64,000 nt of DNA from Niastella sp. OAS944. GTDB taxonomy: Bacteria > Bacteroidota > Bacteroidia > Chitinophagales > Chitinophagaceae. The notes beneath the pieces are model-generated. The model saw only the letters and a list, made by a program, of their open reading frames with translations, searched no databases and was not told the origin of the DNA. This document shows positions 55,167 to 62,707 of this stretch, in pieces. Each line of letters opens with the position of its first letter. Position 1 is the first letter of the stretch. The translations under genes and the position numbers were made by a program. Where the stretch lies: the NCBI GenBank assembly GCA_024809215.1, contig JANUBW010000006.1, positions 186,936 to 250,935 on the forward strand. Reading direction: 5' to 3'.

Positions 55167-55477
55167 AGAAGGAGCCAGAAGAACTGGTAGGTCCCCGATC
55201 TGCAGCCGCTGTTATAATCTGATAAGTCATAGCAGATCCATTTTATGCGTTATTTTGCGGCCAATCCTTTACGGATTATATATACATAAATAACATATCT
55301 CCTGCACGAATATTGTCTAAAACAACACGTTAATTGCAAAAAGGGCACGCTCATCAAATTTAATATCTGATTATTACACTTCACCGGGTTTTACTTTACA
55401 TTTAAAATATAAGCAGAAAACTACCTGCATCATTATACCGTTTTTAGTACCTGATCAACAACCAATTTATTAAACCA
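55167..55477. other. Intergenic region after the hybrid kinase
   Basis: 311 bases with no coding ORF and no clear hairpin; the last 100 bases are AT-rich and probably contain the promoter of the lipoprotein gene. Confidence 0.4.
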
Positions 55478-56629
55478 ATGATGAAAAGAAATGTAAGCCT
55501 GACAATCCTTGTTAGCGTAATTATTTTTACTACTGTTTCCTGTAAAAAGAATCAATCAACAGACAAACACAACGGACTAACAGTTGAAGATGCTAAAATT
55601 TATCTTCAACGCCTGGAGACCAAGTATGGTAATTATGACTCTATTAAGATCCCTGGTAAGACCGGGAAAAATTTTAAGAAAGTAGATTTTTCGAAAGCCT
55701 ACATCGGTGAAAACGAAAGATCGTACTTTATTGAAGCACCTATTTCTTACACTAACCGTGAGATCGTATTCTTTGGCAGTTCGAATATACCATCAGCTAC
55801 CCTTAATAAGATGGTTGACAATTCTTTCGATCGGTTTGTAATTTATAAGGATAAAATGAGCGGCATGGTGAGTGAGAAAATTGTTACGTATATACCATCT
55901 GCTGACTATGTAAGCAATGGCCCTAATTACCTATATAATAATCACTATCAAAGCATAGTTGAAGACTTCAGCGGGTATGTAAGTTCTAAAGATTGGAAAG
56001 GGAAATTCTTATCTTCCCAACAATACAATTCGGGTAAGGCTGTTGCACAGCAAACAAACAGTGCAAGGGTAATGGGAGGAGCCTGTGAGCTTCAAACACT
56101 TTATCACTCCTTCCTGATTTGCGAAGATTTTGATCCGGTTACTGGTGACAAAGTGAACTGTTATGATGTTAGCTTTCCGTACTACGCATTTGTTTGCACC
56201 TCTGATCCGCAAAATCCCGGGGATCCTAACTTTCCAGGCTGGCCTGACCCACAGAATAGAACTGAGCCTACCTCTTGCCCAACCGGGCCACGCCTCACGG
56301 AGTCTCCTATAACCTATGCTGGTTTTACTTCGGATGGTTTGGCAGTTGAGGCGCAATTTACAGGCGGATGTGAATGCCCGGGCTATTCTTTCCTTATATT
56401 GGAAGATGTGACCACAGGTACAGAATATACCTATCCATTAGATATCCACGAATATCCCTTGCCTGATTGTTATACGTTTTGGAAAACTACCATTCCCATT
56501 CCTGCCAGTGTTCCCAATGGAAGCTATTACGTAAAGGCCTGGTTTGACGGAGACTTGTTCTACAATCAATTAGAAAATGTAAATACCGGGGAAATTATAA
56601 GACGTATTAAAATTGCCTTACTACGGTAA
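55478..56629 (+). CDS. Unrecognised secreted lipoprotein
   Basis: 383 residues; ATG is doubled (55478 or 55481). The signal is MKRNVSLTILVSVIIFTTVSC with lipobox VSC and KK after it. The middle holds a Cys-rich and Pro/Asp/Asn-rich stretch (CTSDPQNPGDPNFPGWPDPQ), and the C-terminal region (about 270-375) looks like a beta-sandwich (GSYYVKAWFDGDLFYNQLEN). It may be attached to the outer membrane. I do not know the family; downstream hairpins isolate it from ada. Confidence 0.65.
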   Translation: MMKRNVSLTILVSVIIFTTVSCKKNQSTDKHNGLTVEDAKIYLQRLETKYGNYDSIKIPGKTGKNFKKVDFSKAYIGENERSYFIEAPISYTNREIVFFGSSNIPSATLNKMVDNSFDRFVIYKDKMSGMVSEKIVTYIPSADYVSNGPNYLYNNHYQSIVEDFSGYVSSKDWKGKFLSSQQYNSGKAVAQQTNSARVMGGACELQTLYHSFLICEDFDPVTGDKVNCYDVSFPYYAFVCTSDPQNPGDPNFPGWPDPQNRTEPTSCPTGPRLTESPITYAGFTSDGLAVEAQFTGGCECPGYSFLILEDVTTGTEYTYPLDIHEYPLPDCYTFWKTTIPIPASVPNGSYYVKAWFDGDLFYNQLENVNTGEIIRRIKIALLR

Positions 56630-56654
56630 GGGACCAGACCTTCTTCATAAGCAA

Positions 56655-56691
56655 AAGACCGTCTGCCAACCAGTGGACGGTCTTGCCTTTT
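56655..56691 (+). terminator. Terminator after the lipoprotein gene
   Basis: AAGACCGTC (56655-56663) pairs with GACGGTCTT (56676-56684), followed by GCCTTTTT. A second hairpin, AGGGCG (56700-56705) with CGCCCT (56722-56727) then CTTTT, follows closely. Confidence 0.85.
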
Positions 56692-56828
56692 TAATTAAAA
56701 GGGCGCCACTTACATTTAAGACGCCCTCTTTTATTTATACCAATGTAGGGATAAAAAATACCTGCCAAGTTTTCGGTTGCCAGGGTGTGGCTGTAAGGTT
56801 AATTTTGACGTACAAAAAATGCCGAAAA

Positions 56829-57887
56829 ATGGAATTGACATTTGAGATCATGTATAAAGCGTGCCTTGAAAAGGACGAGTCCTTTGAGGGAATGTTTTTT
56901 ACTGCGGTAAAGACCACCGGCGTATTTTGCCGCCCTTCCTGTACTGCCAGAAAGCCTAAAAAGGAAAATGTTACCTTCTTTTTTTCTGCCAAAGAGTCGA
57001 TCCTGAAAGGTTACCGGCCATGTAAGGTTTGCCGCCCACTTGAAAAATTGAATGAAACCCCGTCTCACATCCGGGATCTTCTGAATGAAATTACAGAAGA
57101 CCCTGCCTGTAAGATCAAAGATGCCGACCTTATAAAACGAGGTATCGATCCTTTTACGCTAAGAAGATGGTTCATTAAAAACCATGGTATTACCTTTCAG
57201 GCGTATCAGCGAATGTTCCGCATCAATACCGCTTTTAAGAAAATCCAGGACGGCGAGCGGGTAACAAGTGCTGCTTATGCATCGGGGTTCGAATCGGTAA
57301 GCGGGTTTGCAGATTCTTTTAAACAGGTATTTGGGGTTTCGCCAAATAAAAGTAAAGTACAGGTGGTAATTGATCTTAAACGGCTGGAAACTCCTTTAGG
57401 TACAATGTATGCATGCGCCACCAGCAAGGGCGTTTGCCTGCTTGAATTTACCGACCGGAAAATGCTGGAAACAGAGTTTAAATCACTTGCACGGATCTTG
57501 AATGCAACCATTGTGCAGGGAGATAACAGGCACTTTGATATACTGGAACAACAGTTGGCCGAATACTTTGAGGGAAAGCGCACAACTTTCACGGTCCCAT
57601 TGCATACCCCGGGATCTGAGTTTCAACGATCAGTTTGGATGGCCCTTCGCGAGGTGCCTTATGCAACCACCGTGTCCTATTCTCAATTGGTAGCTTCCCT
57701 GCATCGGGCCGAAGCTGTTAGGGCAGTTGCGAATGCCAATGGCTATAACAGAGTTTCCATTTTGGTGCCCTGTCACAGGATCATAGGCGCCAATGGCGCA
57801 TTGACCGGATATGGCGGCGGTATCTGGCGCAAAAAATGGTTGCTCGACTTTGAAATGAGAACTAAAGAACAACTTACACTTTCTTAA
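56829..57887 (+). CDS. ada: Bifunctional DNA repair methyltransferase/transcriptional activator Ada
   Basis: 352 residues from ATG 56829 (MELTFEIMYKACLEKDESFE); the longer open frame begins inside the preceding terminators. The N-terminal Ada zinc domain has TTGVFCRPSCTARKPKKENV and GYRPCKVCRPL (four Cys, the first being the phosphotriester acceptor). An AraC-type HTH domain follows (KIQDGERVTSAAYASGFESV). The C-terminal O6-alkylguanine methyltransferase domain has the active site VPCHRIIGANG and GYGGGIWRK. It repairs alkylated DNA and switches on the adaptive response. An MFS exporter starts 13 bp later, so they form an operon. Confidence 0.95.
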   Translation: MELTFEIMYKACLEKDESFEGMFFTAVKTTGVFCRPSCTARKPKKENVTFFFSAKESILKGYRPCKVCRPLEKLNETPSHIRDLLNEITEDPACKIKDADLIKRGIDPFTLRRWFIKNHGITFQAYQRMFRINTAFKKIQDGERVTSAAYASGFESVSGFADSFKQVFGVSPNKSKVQVVIDLKRLETPLGTMYACATSKGVCLLEFTDRKMLETEFKSLARILNATIVQGDNRHFDILEQQLAEYFEGKRTTFTVPLHTPGSEFQRSVWMALREVPYATTVSYSQLVASLHRAEAVRAVANANGYNRVSILVPCHRIIGANGALTGYGGGIWRKKWLLDFEMRTKEQLTLS

Positions 57888-57900
57888 TACCTCACATTTT

Positions 57901-59313
57901 ATGGATCTTCAAAAAATGACCACTAATAAGTGGTTACAGCTGGCTATTGTCCTTACTGCACCTATGCTATATGTTATCGATATCTTTATTATTAATATTT
58001 CTATCCCAACCATAAAGGCAAACCTTAATGCTTCGGATGGCGAAATGCAACTGGTTGTTTCGGCTTACCTGTTGGGCAGCGCTTCTTTTTTAATAATAGG
58101 GGCAAGAACAGGCGATTACCTGGGAAAGAAAAGAGTTTTCTTTTGGGGAATGTTTTGGTTCACCTTCACCTCCTGCTTGTGCGGATTATGCATAAATGCC
58201 AGGCAGCTTATCATTGCGCGTTTTCTGCAGGGAGTGAGCTCTGCATTTATGGTAACACAGTGCATTTCCTATATTCAGGAGCTTTTCCCTAACGCAGCAG
58301 AACGGGCGAAAGCAATAGGCTGGTATGGTATTACCTTAAGTATTGCAGCTATCATTGGACAAATACTTGGTGGTTATTTGGCCGAAACACACTTATCAAT
58401 AGCAGGTTGGCGGCTTATCTTTCTTATCAATTTACCCATTGGTATTTTTTCGATGCTGATGATAAAGAAATACCTCATCGAAACCGAAAGAGTAAATAAC
58501 ATACGCTTCGACTATTTGGGCGCCCTGATGCTGGCAGTTTCTCTTGGGGGAATTATATATGTATTATCTATCGGCAGAGAACAGTCGTGGCCCGGCTGGA
58601 GCTTTTTTCTCCTGATATTCTCTTTTTTATTATTAATGATGTTTTTGGTGGTGCAAATGAAGTTAACAAAAGGTAACAGGACTCCAATTTTAGATTTGAA
58701 ACTTTTTCTAAACAAAGAATTTAACTATGGCTTAATGGCTGTTTTGTTTCACTTTATGTTGCATGCGGCATATCTGTTAATAATAGCAGTGTTTTTACAG
58801 AGTGGACAGGGCGTTTCGGCCATCTCATGTGGAATGTACTTTTTACCGCATGCCCTCCTTTTTATGATCTCATCCATTGTTGCTTCAAAATTGTTGACCC
58901 GCTGGGGAAAGAGAGTGCTGCAAACGGGGCTTTTAATTATATTAATTTCTTTTTTATTGCAGTTATGCTTGTTTAATGAGAAGGATAATCCAGTATGTAC
59001 TATGTTCCTTATCGGGATTTATGGCCTGGGCAATGGTATGGTACTTCCTTTTTTGTTGAACATTGTGCTAAACAATATTGCCCTTGAAAATGCAGCAATG
59101 GCTTCCGGTATATTTTCAACATTTCAACAAATTGCGTCGGCCCTTGGAATTAGCATAATTAGCGGAATATTTTATTATAAACTACAGCACCCAGAGGTAG
59201 CTGCAGCGTATGTGCCTGCATTGCGGTTAACCTTTTATGTAGATGTTGTTTGTTTGATGGTTGTAATACTAATGCTTTGGCGGTTGCCTGGTAAATTGGG
59301 GGCCAGGGAATAA
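57901..59313 (+). CDS. MFS exporter, DHA2/EmrB-like (14 membrane segments)
   Basis: 470 residues starting 13 bp after ada. About 14 hydrophobic segments are seen. The first contains the DHA2 signature LTAPMLYVIDIFIINISIPTI. RTGDYLGKKRVFFWG is motif A, IGWYGITLSIAAIIGQILGG is motif C of proton-linked drug exporters, and the inner loop has LDLKLFLNKEFNYG. Such proteins export drugs by proton antiport. Co-transcription with ada suggests induction by alkylation stress. Confidence 0.9.
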   Translation: MDLQKMTTNKWLQLAIVLTAPMLYVIDIFIINISIPTIKANLNASDGEMQLVVSAYLLGSASFLIIGARTGDYLGKKRVFFWGMFWFTFTSCLCGLCINARQLIIARFLQGVSSAFMVTQCISYIQELFPNAAERAKAIGWYGITLSIAAIIGQILGGYLAETHLSIAGWRLIFLINLPIGIFSMLMIKKYLIETERVNNIRFDYLGALMLAVSLGGIIYVLSIGREQSWPGWSFFLLIFSFLLLMMFLVVQMKLTKGNRTPILDLKLFLNKEFNYGLMAVLFHFMLHAAYLLIIAVFLQSGQGVSAISCGMYFLPHALLFMISSIVASKLLTRWGKRVLQTGLLIILISFLLQLCLFNEKDNPVCTMFLIGIYGLGNGMVLPFLLNIVLNNIALENAAMASGIFSTFQQIASALGISIISGIFYYKLQHPEVAAAYVPALRLTFYVDVVCLMVVILMLWRLPGKLGARE

Positions 59314-59329
59314 TTTGTGCGCAATAAAA

Positions 59330-59442
59330 CTGCGCAGTTGGTATTTTGAATGCCTTTTTGAAAAATTATTTTCAGTGTTTCTTCTGTGATGATCATGTAG
59401 TTGTGATAGCCGGCCAAAAAAAGTTTGTTGCTGCGCAGTTGG
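59330..59442 (+). promoter_or_regulatory. Two copies of CTGCGCAGTTGG upstream of the Ro gene
   Basis: CTGCGCAGTTGG occurs at 59330-59341 and again at 59431-59442, 101 bp apart. The core CTGCGCAG is a perfect palindrome. Both lie in the 185-bp spacer ahead of the rsr gene and resemble dimer-binding operators. Confidence 0.4.
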
Positions 59443-59498
59443 GTTGCGTACACCGGGGGACATCTTTGTTCTATCAGAAACAAACAAAAACAATAGTT

Positions 59499-61028
59499 AT
59501 GAAATTCAATTTATCATCAAAGGCAAAGGCTACAACAGTAAACTATGAAGGTGCAGACGCTTTCAATCTTACGCCTGAAATGGAATTGTATACAGCTATT
59601 GCAACAACCATGTTAAGCGATACCAGCTATGAAAAGGCCGATGACCGGCTGGCGCGTATTCAGTTACTGGTGCCGGTTGTAAAACCCGAATTTACGGCAA
59701 AACTGGCTGTTTATGCCCGTAAGCAAATGAATTTGCGAACTGCACCGGTAGTACTGGCTGCAGAATTGGCAAAGATACATAGTGGTGATAATCTGGTGTC
59801 GCGTACCGTTGAAAAAATAGTACAACGTCCTGACGAGATCATGGAGCTGCTGGCTTATTACCAGGTAGCGAATAACAGAAAAGCCGCTAAGAAATTAAAT
59901 AAGATTTCAAAGCAGGTGCAAAAAGGACTGGCAGGCGCTTTCAATAAATTCGATGAATACCAGTTTGCGAAATACAACCGCAGCACCGAAGTAAAGCTGC
60001 GCGATGCCTTGTTCCTGGTACATCCTAAAGCGAAAGATGAAACGCAACAGGCGCTGTTCAATAAAATAGTAAAACAGGAGTTGGCTATACCATATACGTG
60101 GGAAACGGAACTGTCGGCCCTGGGACAACAAAAGTTTGCGAATGAGAAAGCGAAAGACCGCGCCATTGCTGCAAAATGGGAAGAACTGATAGATAGTGAC
60201 AAATTGGGTTATATGGCCTTACTGCGTAACCTGCGAAATATTCTGCAAGCCAAGGTTAGCACAGCGCATTATAAAAAAGTGAGTGAGCGTTTGGCCGATG
60301 AAAAAGCGGTAGCTAATTCAAAACAATTGCCATTCCGTTTTCTGGCGGCATACCGTGAGTTGCAAGATCTTTCATCCTCTTTTAAGGGATATATTACTGA
60401 TGCGTTGGAAACCGCCATTACGTTTAGTGTTCGCAATATGAAAGGGTTCGATGTGGATACACGGGTAGTTATTGCCTGCGACGTTTCGGGTTCTATGCAA
60501 AAGCCAATATCACCAAAAAGCAAAGTGTTGTTGTACGATATAGGTTTGTTGTTGGGTATGTTGATGCAATCGAAATCGAAGAACGTAGTGTCTGGTATAT
60601 TCGGTGATAAGTGGAAGATCATGTCGCTGCCCGGACGTGATGTACTGGCAAAAGTAGATGCGTTGTATAGGAGACAGGGAGAGGTTGGTTATGCAACGAA
60701 TGGTTACCTGGTGTTAAGAGACCTGTTAGATCGTAAATATGTAGCCGATAAGATCATGTTGTTTACCGATGTGCAGTTGTGGGATAGCAGAACAAACAAT
60801 ACTTCTGCAGCTAACACTATGGCGTATCAATGGGCTGCTTACAAAAAAATAGCGCCAAATGCAAAGCTGTACCTGTTCGATTTGGCAGGTTATGGAAATA
60901 CACCTTTACAGGTTGAAAAGAATGGCGTGCACCTGATCGCAGGTTTTAGCGATAAAGTGTTTGATGTAATGGAAGCAATGGAAAACGGCGCCAATGCATT
61001 GGAAGTGATCAATAAAATAGAATTGTAA
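59499..61028 (+). CDS. rsr: TROVE-domain Ro60 homologue (Rsr), RNA-binding ring protein
   Basis: 509 residues from ATG 59499 (MKFNLSSKAKATTVNYEGAD); an open frame upstream is not coding-like. The TROVE domain spans about 15-330 as HEAT-like helices (PEMELYTAIATTMLSDTSYE, DRLARIQLLVPVVKPEFTAK, LRTAPVVLAAELAKIHSGD). The C-terminal vWA-like domain has the metal motif DVSGSM (DxSxS) and FTDVQLWD. Ro60 orthologues bind Y RNAs and misfolded RNA, and in bacteria tether an exonuclease (PNPase). Directly after the stop are three tandem Y RNA-like genes, the expected partners. No rtcB or PNPase gene is in the window. Confidence 0.95.
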   Translation: MKFNLSSKAKATTVNYEGADAFNLTPEMELYTAIATTMLSDTSYEKADDRLARIQLLVPVVKPEFTAKLAVYARKQMNLRTAPVVLAAELAKIHSGDNLVSRTVEKIVQRPDEIMELLAYYQVANNRKAAKKLNKISKQVQKGLAGAFNKFDEYQFAKYNRSTEVKLRDALFLVHPKAKDETQQALFNKIVKQELAIPYTWETELSALGQQKFANEKAKDRAIAAKWEELIDSDKLGYMALLRNLRNILQAKVSTAHYKKVSERLADEKAVANSKQLPFRFLAAYRELQDLSSSFKGYITDALETAITFSVRNMKGFDVDTRVVIACDVSGSMQKPISPKSKVLLYDIGLLLGMLMQSKSKNVVSGIFGDKWKIMSLPGRDVLAKVDALYRRQGEVGYATNGYLVLRDLLDRKYVADKIMLFTDVQLWDSRTNNTSAANTMAYQWAAYKKIAPNAKLYLFDLAGYGNTPLQVEKNGVHLIAGFSDKVFDVMEAMENGANALEVINKIEL

Positions 61029-61040
61029 TAGAAAGATAAT

Positions 61041-61181
61041 GGAACAGGTGCCGTAGTACAGCGTTACTTCGTTTAAGATACGGGGATGCAGGTTCAACTC
61101 CTGCTCATTCAGGAGAATCCGAATGGTAGCACAATAGTAGTGCACCGTATAGCAGTCGCTATACGTTTGTAGCCTTGTTCC
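61041..61181 (+). ncRNA. Candidate Y RNA 1 with permuted tRNA-like fold
   Basis: Starts 12 bp after rsr. Closing stem: GGAACAGG (61041-61048) with CC-T-TGTTCC (61173-61181, bulged T). Shared motifs: TGCCGTAG (61049-61056), GTTACTTCG (61063-61071) and CGTTTGTAGC (61164-61173). Permuted tRNA part in order: T arm GCAGG/TTCAACT/CCTGC (61088-61104), acceptor-like helix TCATTC (61105-61110) with GAATGG (61121-61126), T-A as positions 8-9, and D arm GCAC/AATAGTA/GTGC (61129-61143). An extra hairpin CGTATAGC/AGTC/GCTATACG is at 61146-61165. The D loop lacks GG. Boundaries are estimates from pairing. Confidence 0.75.
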
Positions 61182-61187
61182 AAAAGT

Positions 61188-61314
61188 TACAGGATGCCGT
61201 TAGATGACGGTTACTTCGTCTCCAATGAAGGGGAGGTAATAGGGTAACACCTATCCGGTTCGAATCCGGCACGACAAATCCCCAAACCGTTTTCGCTTGT
61301 TGCTCCTGTTTTTT
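61188..61314 (+). ncRNA. Candidate Y RNA 2, T arm without clear D arm
   Basis: Closing stem ACAGGA (61189-61194) with TCCTGT (61304-61309), extended by GC/GC with one bulge, then T6 (61309-61314), a terminator-like end. Shared motifs: TGCCGTTAG (61195-61203), GTTACTTCG (61210-61218) as the loop of GACG/CGTC, and CGCTTGTTGC (61294-61303). T arm CCGG/TTCGAAT/CCGG (61255-61269) is preceded by hairpin ATAGG/GTAACA/CCTAT (61239-61254). GGGGA (61230-61234) can pair with TCCCC (61279-61283) around this part. No acceptor or D arm is evident, so this copy has diverged or folds differently. Confidence 0.65.
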
Positions 61315-61331
61315 AAGTTCTTTATAAATTG

Positions 61332-61491
61332 AAAAGCAAGTGTCGTAGGTAAGAGTTACTTCGTTCTTCAAACGCCAGGTCGCGGGTTCGAGTCCCGCCG
61401 TCTCCACAGATCATTATCAAACTAAAATGGGGGCGTAGCTCAGGGGTAGAGCGGGAAAAAATTTCTCTTGTCGCTTGTTGCCTTGCTTTTT
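61332..61491 (+). ncRNA. Candidate Y RNA 3, best circularly permuted tRNA mimic
   Basis: Closing stem AAAAGCAAG (61332-61340) with CTTGCTTTT (61482-61490), the 3' arm running into Ts. Shared motifs: TGTCGTAGG (61341-61349), GTTACTTCG (61355-61363, in loop of AAGA/TCTT) and CGCTTGTTGC (61472-61481). T arm GCGGG/TTCGAGT/CCCGC (61382-61398). Acceptor 3' strand CGTCTCC (61399-61405) plus ACA pairs over a 23-base linker with GGGGGCG (61429-61435), seven pairs including two G-U. Then T-A, D arm GCTC/AGGGGTA/GAGC (61438-61452). The D loop has GG to match the T loop. In tRNA order the 5' half follows the 3' half, as in a tRNA opened at its anticodon stem. Confidence 0.8.
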
Positions 61492-61500
61492 AATTTATTT

Positions 61501-61534
61501 GGGCGGGTCTCCTTTGTGGGGCCCGCCTTTTTTT
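61501..61534 (+). terminator. Terminator of the Ro/Y RNA unit
   Basis: GGCGGG (61502-61507) pairs with CCCGCC (61522-61527), followed by seven Ts (61528-61534). It ends the whole rsr-RNA transcript. Confidence 0.9.
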
Positions 61535-61603
61535 ATGAGGTTGATCAGTGTGTGGTATGATGTGTGTTAGCTGAAAAAAATAATAACGACGATAAATTTG
61601 TAT

Positions 61604-61975
61604 ATGAATACAACCGATCGTTCTTCAAACATAAAACCGCTTGTTTATTCATGCTCAGGATGTTCCAGTGCCGCTCAAATGGCCAATTACCTGGCCATTC
61701 AGTTAGACAGGTTGAACCTGGCGGAAATGTCGTGTATTGCGGGTGTTGGTGGAAATGTAAAGAAGTTGGTGAGAACAGCGCTTTCGGCGCGGAAGATCAT
61801 CGTGATAGATGGATGTCCGCTGGCTTGCTCAAAAGCTTGTTTGGCCAATCATTCAATAAAACCCGATCTTGATATTGAGCTTACCCGTTTGGGCGTTCAA
61901 AAAAAACAGCACGAAGACTTTAATATTGATCAGGCAAAAAGTATTCTGGAAGATCTGAAGAAACTATTAAAATAA
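61604..61975 (+). CDS. DGC-domain putative zinc-binding protein
   Basis: 123 residues from ATG 61604 (MNTTDRSSNIKPLVYSCSGC). The DGC signature is IDGCPLACSKACL; with CSGCSSAAQMANYLA it offers five Cys for metal binding. The family is small, widespread and of unproven role, often linked to metal or redox functions. It lies just past the Ro/Y terminator and 7 bp before a hemerythrin-like gene, so the two are one operon. A TAAATTTG (Bacteroidota -7-like) element is 3 bp before the ATG, too close to be its normal promoter. Confidence 0.85.
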   Translation: MNTTDRSSNIKPLVYSCSGCSSAAQMANYLAIQLDRLNLAEMSCIAGVGGNVKKLVRTALSARKIIVIDGCPLACSKACLANHSIKPDLDIELTRLGVQKKQHEDFNIDQAKSILEDLKKLLK

Positions 61976-61982
61976 TTTTACC

Positions 61983-62444
61983 ATGGAAACGCATAAACCA
62001 ATAAAACGAAGCAAGGCATTTGTACAGTTCTCACGCGAACATCATTTTGGGTTATTGCAGGTATGGCAAATACGGCAGGATATAACAAATGGGGTAGATG
62101 CGCAGTTTATTAGCAAGTATACCCTTGATTTCTTTAATAAAGACCTGCGTGGGCATTTTAAAAGGGAAGAAGATTTCTTATTCAGCAAACTGCCAGTCGG
62201 CGATATTTTACGTGAACAGGCCGAAAAAGAACATACACAGCTATATGATCTTATTGACAGTATTTCTCAAAACAGAAGTGATGACCAGTTGTTGCAGCAA
62301 TTTGCGGGGCAATTGGAAAAGCACATCAGGTTTGAGGAAAGGATTCTTTTTAATCATTTGCAGGATATAATGGGGGAGGAGGAGTTGGTGCAACTGTTGC
62401 ATGAAATGGAAGCCTGTGAGCTTAAAAATATGTTTTTAGTATGA
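61983..62444 (+). CDS. Hemerythrin-like (HHE) domain protein
   Basis: 153 residues. Metal-ligand motifs of the HHE fold appear in order: SREHHFGL (His pair), RGHFKREEDFLF (HxxxE), EKEHTQLYDLID and EKHIRFEERILF (HxxxE). These bind a non-haem di-iron site for O2 or NO/redox sensing, or repair iron clusters. It follows the DGC gene by 7 bp, in the same operon, and ends in a strong terminator. Confidence 0.88.
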   Translation: METHKPIKRSKAFVQFSREHHFGLLQVWQIRQDITNGVDAQFISKYTLDFFNKDLRGHFKREEDFLFSKLPVGDILREQAEKEHTQLYDLIDSISQNRSDDQLLQQFAGQLEKHIRFEERILFNHLQDIMGEEELVQLLHEMEACELKNMFLV

Positions 62445-62446
62445 TC

Positions 62447-62471
62447 GCCGGAGTTACTCCGGCTTTTTTTT
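62447..62471 (+). terminator. Terminator after the DGC/hemerythrin operon
   Basis: GCCGGAG (62447-62453) and CTCCGGC (62457-62463) with loop TTA, then eight Ts. Confidence 0.95.
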
Positions 62472-62707
62472 ATTTACACACTTATTGGATAAATATGCAC
62501 GTCTATTCCAGAAATAGACACGGTGATTAAAAATCCTGTCTCTTTTCGAAAAGATTTTTTATTTTGCAGCCCCTCTCGAATATTATCAAATCTACGATTG
62601 CAGATATTGCGAAATTTCCCAAATTATAAACAGATGCGGAACGCATTCGGTAAGTTAAGGGACAGGATATAAATTTAAGAATAAAATAAACGATAAATTA
62701 AAGCAGG

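Noticed and set aside
61270-61347. Acceptor-like pairing CACGACA with TGTCGTA between RNA 2 and RNA 3
   Set aside because: It would cut through the closing stem of RNA 3 and leaves a 64-base loop; judged coincidental.
61159-61407. 82-residue minus-strand ORF across the RNA array
   Set aside because: It overlaps the T arms and motifs of two candidate RNAs and has no coding character.
61429-61454. Ordinary tRNA 5' half (acceptor plus D arm)
   Set aside because: No anticodon arm or T arm follows; pairing partners lie upstream, which fits a permuted RNA instead.
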